This document shows, one piece after another, positions 6,058 through 11,037 of a stretch of DNA of 11,037 nt; positions within the stretch are counted from its first letter, which is position 1, and every line of letters begins with the position of its first letter. Source of the stretch: Candidatus Zixiibacteriota bacterium (lineage in GTDB: Bacteria; Zixibacteria; MSB-5A5; CAIYYT01). The DNA lies in contig CAUJJY010000072.1 of the NCBI GenBank assembly GCA_963205155.1, positions 1 to 11,037 of the forward strand, in the 5' to 3' direction. The position numbers were made by a program, and so were the translations under genes. A model generated the notes under the pieces. It was not told the DNA's origin, did not search any database, and worked only from the letters and a program-made list of their open reading frames with translations.

Positions 6058-6717
6058 CTACTTTAGCAGTACCATTTTCCTAGTAATCACCTGATCGCCG
6101 GCACGCAGTCGATAGAAGTAAACTCCCGTCGAAAGTTTTCCGCCGTTCACTGAATTTGCATCCCAGTCAACAGCATAATTACCGGTATTCAGATGTCCGA
6201 AGTCCTTGAAGTCGACACGTTCTCCAAGCACATTGTAAACGCTCAATTCCACTTCGGCGGAACGTGACAATGAGAAGCGGATGTTGGTCGAGGGATTGAA
6301 GGGATTCGGGAAGTTCTGTTCGAGAGTGAAGTTTTCCGGTAAGGCTCCGGATTCCTCGCGTGCAGTCGCAAGTGTCTGGACTGTAATCGTGCCTTGCATA
6401 CCGAAATGGAACTCGCAGTGATACGGAAACGGGCCGTTGCCATCCGCTTCCGAGAAGACCACCTGAAAAGGGGTGCCGGTTAAGGTCCCGGAGTCCCAGT
6501 CTTTTGGTGACGACGCGTCGGATGTGCAGGTATGCGTGCCGGCTAGACGCACCCAGCGAACGGTGTCGCCATGGCTGATTTGTGTGGTTGGAGGCGTAAA
6601 CTGGTTATTGCTGACGTTGACAGTGTGGATGGTGGCAGTGACCGGATTGGTGCAAACAAGCAGGACCACGACCGCAAGCACAACCAGGAATTTCCGATTT
6701 GAAATAGCCAAAGACAT
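6058..6717 (-). CDS. Secreted cupredoxin (plastocyanin/amicyanin-like) with C-terminal sorting-type (T9SS/FlgD-Ig-like) domain
   Basis: This 219-residue protein has a signal peptide (about 1-28, cleavage near PVTA). A single type-I copper domain covers about 30-114. The likely ligands are H62 (GTHTC), C101, H104 and M107 in YHCEFHFGM; the C-x2-H-x2-M spacing is that of amicyanin. A linker leads to a domain at about 132-219 (QNFPNPFNPSTNIRFSL, VYNVLGERV, STGVYFYRLRAG, ending KMVLLK), typical of Por/type IX sorting or FlgD-Ig-like tails. It probably carries electrons or binds copper outside the cytoplasm. The ATG at 6717 has GGAG seven bases upstream (CGCGGAGATATGT). Its stop codon (6060-6058) directly abuts the stop codon of the convergent peptidase gene. 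No copper enzyme or methylamine dehydrogenase gene is nearby, so the redox partner is unknown. Surface anchoring or release is inferred from the tail. Confidence 0.88.
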   Translation of the reverse strand: MSLAISNRKFLVVLAVVVLLVCTNPVTATIHTVNVSNNQFTPPTTQISHGDTVRWVRLAGTHTCTSDASSPKDWDSGTLTGTPFQVVFSEADGNGPFPYHCEFHFGMQGTITVQTLATAREESGALPENFTLEQNFPNPFNPSTNIRFSLSRSAEVELSVYNVLGERVDFKDFGHLNTGNYAVDWDANSVNGGKLSTGVYFYRLRAGDQVITRKMVLLK

Positions 6718-6934
6718 ACATATCTCCGCGAATGTGTGAAATTTTGCCGGCAGCAGCAGGCGGCGGGATCGTTATCTCTAATTGTTAATACGACAATGTA
6801 GATACATGTAAGGGATTAAAATTATTATCGAATCGCACAGTTAGACGGCGAACTACGCAGGCGCTTTTTTGTAACTTTTGATTGCGGCGCATAGTATAGT
6901 AGAACTCAATTAAGGCGAGTGAACAGGTAGGATT

Positions 6935-7666
6935 ATGATCGAAACCAAAGATTTGTGCAAAAACTTCAAAGACAAGAAGCGTGGCGAGGTCAGAGCAGTT
7001 GACCACGTCACATTTCGATGCAAACCGGGCGAGGTTTTCGGACTGCTCGGCCCCAATGGCGCCGGCAAAACGACCACCCTGCGCATTATCTCGACGGCGC
7101 TGAAACCGTCATCGGGAACAGCGGTGATCAACGGTGTCGACGTTGTTACTGATCCGCAGGGTGTACGTCGGCAGATTGGATTTCTCTCCGGCAACACCGG
7201 ACTATATGGCCGATTGACGGCGAAAGAAATGGTAGCTTACTTCGGCAGGCTTTATGGCATGGATGAGTCAAAAATCGAGAAGCGCACGAATGAGCTGTTC
7301 ACGTTGCTGGACATGAATACCTTCGCCAATGTCCGTAACGAGAAGCTCTCGACCGGCATGAAGCAGAAAGTATCGATTGTCCGCTCAGTCCTGCATGATC
7401 CGCCGGTAATGGTCTTTGATGAGCCGACCTCGGGGCTGGATGTGATGAGCTCGCGGACGATTGTGGATTTCATCAAGACGTGTCGAGACTCCGGCAAGTG
7501 CGTCATCTTCTCGACGCATATCATGAGCGAAGCAATGCGCCTGTGCGACCGAGTGGCGATCATTCACAACGGCCGGATTTACCGCGAAGGCACGGTCAAC
7601 GACCTGCTCGTGCAAACCGGTATGAACAATCTCGAGGACGCCTTCATCAAGATCGTGGAGGGATAG
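6935..7666 (+). CDS. natA: ABC transporter ATP-binding protein, NatA-like
   Basis: This 243-residue protein is a complete ATPase subunit. Walker A is GPNGAGKT (39-46), the signature is LSTGM (138-142), Walker B is VMVFDEP (158-164), the D-loop is SGLD (166-169) and the switch His is H195 (STHIMSEA). At the Q-loop the sequence is FLSGNTGLYGRLTAKE (83-98), with no Gln at the usual place. This GLY-RLT pattern is, as far as I recall, usual in the NatA group of sodium-export type ABC proteins. It powers the membrane protein encoded next, whose ATG lies four bases after this stop; the two genes are an operon. The ATG at 6935 has an AGG-type ribosome-binding site in ACAGGTAGGATT. A TATAGT at 6895-6900 could be a -10 box, but no well-spaced -35 is evident. 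The exported substrate (Na+, drug, lipid or other) is not shown by sequence. Confidence 0.92.
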   Translation: MIETKDLCKNFKDKKRGEVRAVDHVTFRCKPGEVFGLLGPNGAGKTTTLRIISTALKPSSGTAVINGVDVVTDPQGVRRQIGFLSGNTGLYGRLTAKEMVAYFGRLYGMDESKIEKRTNELFTLLDMNTFANVRNEKLSTGMKQKVSIVRSVLHDPPVMVFDEPTSGLDVMSSRTIVDFIKTCRDSGKCVIFSTHIMSEAMRLCDRVAIIHNGRIYREGTVNDLLVQTGMNNLEDAFIKIVEG

Positions 7667-7669
7667 CCA

Positions 7670-8893
7670 ATGCAGACGAAGAATATCAAGACGATTTTCC
7701 TGAAGGAACTCAAGGATACCCTGCGAGATCGCCGGACAATGATCTTTGCATTCCTGATGCCGGTCCTAATGATGCCGGTGATCATGATCGGTATCCTCAA
7801 ACTGCAGGTGAGCGCTGTCTCCGATATTAGAAAAGAGAAACAAGTTGTCGTTGTCGAAGGCTTTGACCGTCTTCCTGCCGAACTCCAGGCGCGTTTTGAG
7901 AGTCACGACTCTCTAACAATCAAATTATCGACGGAGTATCCCGGAGAGGATCTCAAACAGGAGGTCACTTCAGGAAGGATACCCGTATTCATGTCCGTTC
8001 CGGAGCGATTCAGTCAGTCTCTCGACCTTGAGTCGCAGACCGATATTGAGGTTTATTACGACGGTGCCGAGGACCGGTCGTCAGTCGCTTACGAAAAGAT
8101 AAGAAGGGTTCTCACAAATCACCGTGAGGGTGTAGTAACGTCGCGAGTACTCAAACGCAACTTGCCCGAGGAACTACTCACTCCTTACAACATTCTCGAC
8201 ATTGATCTCGCGCCTCCCGCCAAGCAGGGTGCACGGTTCTTTGCGATGTTGATTCCGTACTTCATTGTCCTCACATGCTTTCTCGGTGCAATGTCTCCGG
8301 CAACCGACCTGGGCGCAGGGGAGAAAGAGCGCGGGACAATTGAGACGTTGCTTGTGGCGCCGGCGACCAGGGGTGAATTCGTCATTGGCAAATATATGGT
8401 GGTCCTATTGACGTCTGTCTCGGCGGGCATCTTGTCGTTAACGAGTATGGCGCTTTCATTCAAGTATTTTGCGAATTCTAAAGAGTTTATAGATTTAAAG
8501 AATATGATGAATGTTCAGATTGGTTTTGAATCCATCGCGTTGATCCTTATGGTCGTGCTGCCGTTGGCAGGGATTTTTGCGGCGATCACCTTGGCGGTTT
8601 CGATATTCGCCAAGTCGGCCAAGGAAGCGCAGGGTTATCTTGGTATGCTCAACTTCATGCTGGTCTTTCCGGCTTTTGTTTCAATGATTCCTGGCATGAA
8701 AATCAGCATGCAAACGGCGCTGATCCCGGTTATTAACACCAGTTTGATTATCAAGAGCGTCCTCTCTGAACCGGATGCCATCAATTGGGGATTGGTGTTA
8801 GTGGCGTTTTTTGCGACATTTGCCGTTGCCGCCGCCTGTTTAGTCTTCTGCAAGAAATGGTTTGAACGCGAGGAAGTGCTGTTCAGGATGTAG
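7670..8893 (+). CDS. natB: ABC-2 type permease, NatB-like
   Basis: This 407-residue protein is the membrane half of the exporter, starting at an ATG with GGAGGG seven bases upstream inside the end of the ATPase gene. A cytoplasmic coupling helix (FLKELKDTLRDRRT) precedes membrane span 1 (about 24-43). An external domain of about 140 residues follows. A cluster of spans lies at about 188-206, 242-262, 289-314, 322-342 and 372-393. The cytoplasmic motif GEKERGTIETLLVAP (about 217-231) is characteristic of ABC-2 exporters of the NatB/COG1668 type. Together with the upstream ATPase it should form a homodimeric or two-plus-two exporter in the inner membrane. No periplasmic adaptor or outer-membrane channel gene is beside it. 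A terminator follows the stop codon. The substrate is not inferable. Confidence 0.9.
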   Translation: MQTKNIKTIFLKELKDTLRDRRTMIFAFLMPVLMMPVIMIGILKLQVSAVSDIRKEKQVVVVEGFDRLPAELQARFESHDSLTIKLSTEYPGEDLKQEVTSGRIPVFMSVPERFSQSLDLESQTDIEVYYDGAEDRSSVAYEKIRRVLTNHREGVVTSRVLKRNLPEELLTPYNILDIDLAPPAKQGARFFAMLIPYFIVLTCFLGAMSPATDLGAGEKERGTIETLLVAPATRGEFVIGKYMVVLLTSVSAGILSLTSMALSFKYFANSKEFIDLKNMMNVQIGFESIALILMVVLPLAGIFAAITLAVSIFAKSAKEAQGYLGMLNFMLVFPAFVSMIPGMKISMQTALIPVINTSLIIKSVLSEPDAINWGLVLVAFFATFAVAAACLVFCKKWFEREEVLFRM

Positions 8894-8931
8894 CGGGCTT
8901 CTAAGTGTCAAACTGTCAGTGGATAGTATCG

Positions 8932-8965
8932 AGCCCGGTTCTGCGCAATGCGAAGCCGGGCTTTT
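8932..8965 (+). terminator. Rho-independent terminator after the NatA/NatB pair
   Basis: AGCCCGG (8932-8938) pairs with CCGGGCT (8956-8962), with a further TTC/GAA pairing inside across a one-base bulge, and is followed by TTTT (8962-8965). It lies 39 bases after the permease stop. On the minus strand the same hairpin is not followed by a T-run, so it would act mainly on plus-strand transcripts. Confidence 0.7.
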
Positions 8966-8968
8966 GAC

Positions 8969-11037
8969 TTACTGCGGCTGACTGCTAATGCACGGTTCAG
9001 GACCGTGCGCATACAAGAAATTGATGAGATAGGCGATGTCGGACATAGTGATCACATCAGTGCAATCAATTAATCCAGCGCCGAACGGGCAGGGCGCAGG
9101 CCCGCCAAGAAAGATGTAGTTCACCAGACAGACTGCATCGGCGATATTGATCGACGCGTCGCCGTATGCGGTGGTAGCATTGCCGACAATATAGTTGAAC
9201 TCAAACGCTCCAATATCGATTGCCTTCCCGCTGAATCCGATACTTGCCGGGTCACCCTTGTCAATACAAGGCGAATTGCACATTAGGCCATAGTCGCCGT
9301 TAGCCGGATCGACAAAGAGCGGATCGGCACTAATGTCGTGGACACCGGGTTGCGTACCCACATAGTTGACTCCGTTCTCCCAGAAAGCGTTGTAGTCGGC
9401 CATGGACGAACCCGCTTCGATGGCAACGCCAGTGCAGTTAGTGAAAATGTTGTTACGGATGTCAATGCTGTTCTGGTTTGTAACAAAGATACCCTTGCCA
9501 AATCCGACGAGCGTATTGTTCGAAATCGTGCCGGAGGCAACCACCGAGACATCGATCCCGTTCCCGGGTGTTGTTGCGATCAGATTGTTATTATGGATTT
9601 CAAGAGAAATGGGGTTCGGATAGTTCTGCCTAAGTACGATAAGTTCATAGTACTGGTCGCTCGACGATATCACAAAGTCGCAGTTCCGGATGGAAACTTC
9701 TTGCGAATTCTCAAGTAAGCAGCCTACTGCAATGCCTGCCTGCCCGTCAAAAACGCAGTTCACCATATCAAGGTCGCTCTTCAAGAAAACAGTTGGGATC
9801 CCGGGATTTCCTACGGCCAATCTCGTAAATCTGCAATCGCTGATTACAACATTGCCTGACGAATTGAATACTCCATTCGGAACTTCGAAGTGGAACCCCT
9901 TGATATTGGCGTGCTTTTGTCCGTTGGGCAATCCGCTAATTATGTTGTAGCTGCCGCTCGCTCTTCGCAAGACTGTGGCTCCACTGCCATCCCGTCCAAT
10001 TAAGGATATTGCCTTTCCGCGCATCAATATCTGTTCGGTATAGATACCGGGTGCTACGAGGATCGTATCGCCATCCACGGCTAAGTAGATGGCTACGTTC
10101 ATGGTCGAAAAGTCCGCCGGTATTTCAAAAGTCGTAGGTACGCCTGGTCGAAAGCGCCATGTCGGCGACCAGTTCGAATATAAGTGTCCGTCAAATGAGC
10201 GGGCTCTCCACCAGTGGTCTTGATTCCCGGCCAATCCGTCGAGCGTATCAGTCTCAACTTGGCCAGAAGCGCCTTGTCTGACGGTCGTCGCAAGAACCTT
10301 GTTTGTCAGAAGCGCGTCGTCGTATAACTCAAATTCGCAATAAATCGTATCGGATTCCGGATCGGATATTCTCTGCACCTTCAGAACTATCAGGCGCGCG
10401 TCAAGTCGCATACCGTCGGGTGGATATGTCGGTATAGGAACCGAGGGGCCGACATTGCACCGAAAAGCCATCTGCCGCCAACAACCCCAACCGGTCGAAT
10501 CAAGTAACCTGACCCGGGCAAAGTGTGTACGCCAAGCTTCGAATGGAGGACCAGAATACGAGACTATTGTGTCAGAACCGGTGATCTGGCCGAATGACAT
10601 TAGCTCCGCGACTGTCCAATCCTGGTCTGTTCCCACTTCAAATTCATAACCGATTTGAACTCCGTCTTGTGTAGTGATTGTCGTATCTGTTATGCAAATC
10701 CACTCCCCGTCAGGAAGAACAAAGCAGAACAATGTATCGATCTCGACGACTTGGGTTGCACTGGTAACCGGACTCCAAACAAAGGTCGGATTGGGCGAGA
10801 TCACTTGGAATGCATCTTCGCCATCAAACGAGAAATTCTTCGCAGTTGGGGTATTGGCATAGTGGTTGAAGGGAATGGCGCCTCTATCAGAAAGTGAGCC
10901 GTCCGCGTCAAGCGAAGACCCAGATCCGGCATCAATGCATGGCGAATCGCACAATAGCTCACAGTTCGCTCCTTCCGGATTGCTTAACCGAGGATTCGCA
11001 AACATGTCATGAAGCGCCGGAACCGTCCCGTACAGGT
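8969..11037 (-). CDS. Large secreted parallel beta-helix protein with Fn3/Ig-like segments and dockerin-like tail (partial, N-terminus off the right edge)
   Basis: The frame stays open upstream of the Met at 11005 to the window edge (LYGTVPALHD directly precedes it), so that Met is not the start and about 689 residues of the C-terminal part are visible. From N to C: the end of one beta-helix unit (SPCIDAG, DRGAIPFN; about 11037-10870), Fn3/Ig-like strands (about 10830-10130, with FVWSPVTSATQ and NWSPTWRF), a second beta-helix beginning DGDTILVAPGIYTEQI (about 10085-10035) with coils such as NNTLVGFGKGI and NNIFTNCTGVAI, its cap SPCIDKGDP...DIGAFEFN, and a tail with two dockerin-like halves (NIADAVCLVNYIF and MSDIAYLINFLY). 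Such proteins are extracellular and often bind or cleave polysaccharide. No catalytic residues can be assigned. The dockerin calcium loops are degenerate. The stop is TAA at 8971-8969. Confidence 0.85.
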   Translation of the reverse strand, partial: LYGTVPALHDMFANPRLSNPEGANCELLCDSPCIDAGSGSSLDADGSLSDRGAIPFNHYANTPTAKNFSFDGEDAFQVISPNPTFVWSPVTSATQVVEIDTLFCFVLPDGEWICITDTTITTQDGVQIGYEFEVGTDQDWTVAELMSFGQITGSDTIVSYSGPPFEAWRTHFARVRLLDSTGWGCWRQMAFRCNVGPSVPIPTYPPDGMRLDARLIVLKVQRISDPESDTIYCEFELYDDALLTNKVLATTVRQGASGQVETDTLDGLAGNQDHWWRARSFDGHLYSNWSPTWRFRPGVPTTFEIPADFSTMNVAIYLAVDGDTILVAPGIYTEQILMRGKAISLIGRDGSGATVLRRASGSYNIISGLPNGQKHANIKGFHFEVPNGVFNSSGNVVISDCRFTRLAVGNPGIPTVFLKSDLDMVNCVFDGQAGIAVGCLLENSQEVSIRNCDFVISSSDQYYELIVLRQNYPNPISLEIHNNNLIATTPGNGIDVSVVASGTISNNTLVGFGKGIFVTNQNSIDIRNNIFTNCTGVAIEAGSSMADYNAFWENGVNYVGTQPGVHDISADPLFVDPANGDYGLMCNSPCIDKGDPASIGFSGKAIDIGAFEFNYIVGNATTAYGDASINIADAVCLVNYIFLGGPAPCPFGAGLIDCTDVITMSDIAYLINFLYAHGPEPCISSQPQ

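Noticed and set aside
6803..6810. Palindrome TACATGTA between the cupredoxin and NatA genes
   Set aside because: An eight-base palindrome in AT-rich sequence is expected by chance and there is no second copy in the window.
6856..6870. Possible terminator ending in TTTTTT before the NatA gene
   Set aside because: The T-run follows GCAGGCGC, but no stem longer than three base pairs forms upstream, and the nearest gene is divergent, so no transcript would need to end there.
7480..7830. 116-codon open frame across the NatA/NatB junction
   Set aside because: It is out of frame with two clear transporter genes; the Arg/Asp-rich composition is typical of shadow frames.
11003..11005. Met at 11005 as start of the beta-helix protein
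   Set aside because: The frame continues upstream with family-typical sequence (ALHD before MFANPRL), there is no signal peptide after this Met and no ribosome-binding site; the gene is cut by the window edge.

Overview
The window reads as a chromosomal stretch from a Gram-negative-type bacterium of the FCB superphylum or a related candidate phylum; a Zixibacteria-like lineage fits best. This is inference. It rests on a secreted protein ending in a 'PNPFNP...STGVYFYRL...KMVLLK' C-terminal domain of the type IX-secretion (Por) sorting / FlgD-Ig-like kind, on a large beta-helix protein ending in a degenerate dockerin-like pair, and on general protein style. No rRNA, tRNA, mobile element or CRISPR array is visible. 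Coding density is high and no gene-free stretch exceeds about 220 bases.

Layout. (1) Positions 1-3140, minus strand: an exopolysaccharide/O-antigen block. In transcription order it holds a GT-B glycosyltransferase, a Wzz-type chain-length protein with its own good promoter, and an O-antigen ligase/polymerase family protein that runs off the left edge. (2) Positions 3141-3356: a divergent regulatory region. It has back-to-back promoter-like elements sharing a palindromic -35 and a possible 24-codon leader ORF whose ribosome-binding site and start codon could be sequestered by an inverted repeat. (3) Positions 3357-6057, plus strand: a STAS (anti-anti-sigma type) protein followed by an exported M1-fold metallopeptidase. 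(4) Positions 6058-6717, minus strand: a secreted type-I copper protein (amicyanin-type ligand spacing) fused to a C-terminal sorting-type domain; its stop codon abuts the peptidase stop codon with no base between. (5) Positions 6935-8893, plus strand: a NatA/NatB-type ABC export pair ending at a rho-independent terminator. (6) Positions 8969-11037, minus strand: the C-terminal part of a large extracellular protein with Fn3/Ig-like segments, parallel beta-helix repeats and a dockerin-like tail. Its N-terminus lies beyond the right edge.

The common theme is the cell surface: polysaccharide assembly, an exported peptidase, an extracellular or periplasmic copper protein, an export pump and a large surface or secreted beta-helix protein. 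I see no single new multi-gene defence or mobile system. The most unusual items are the regulatory architecture at 3237-3352, the M1 peptidase that keeps its zinc site but lacks the GxMEN exopeptidase motif, the cupredoxin-sorting-domain fusion, and the internally repeated beta-helix/dockerin protein.
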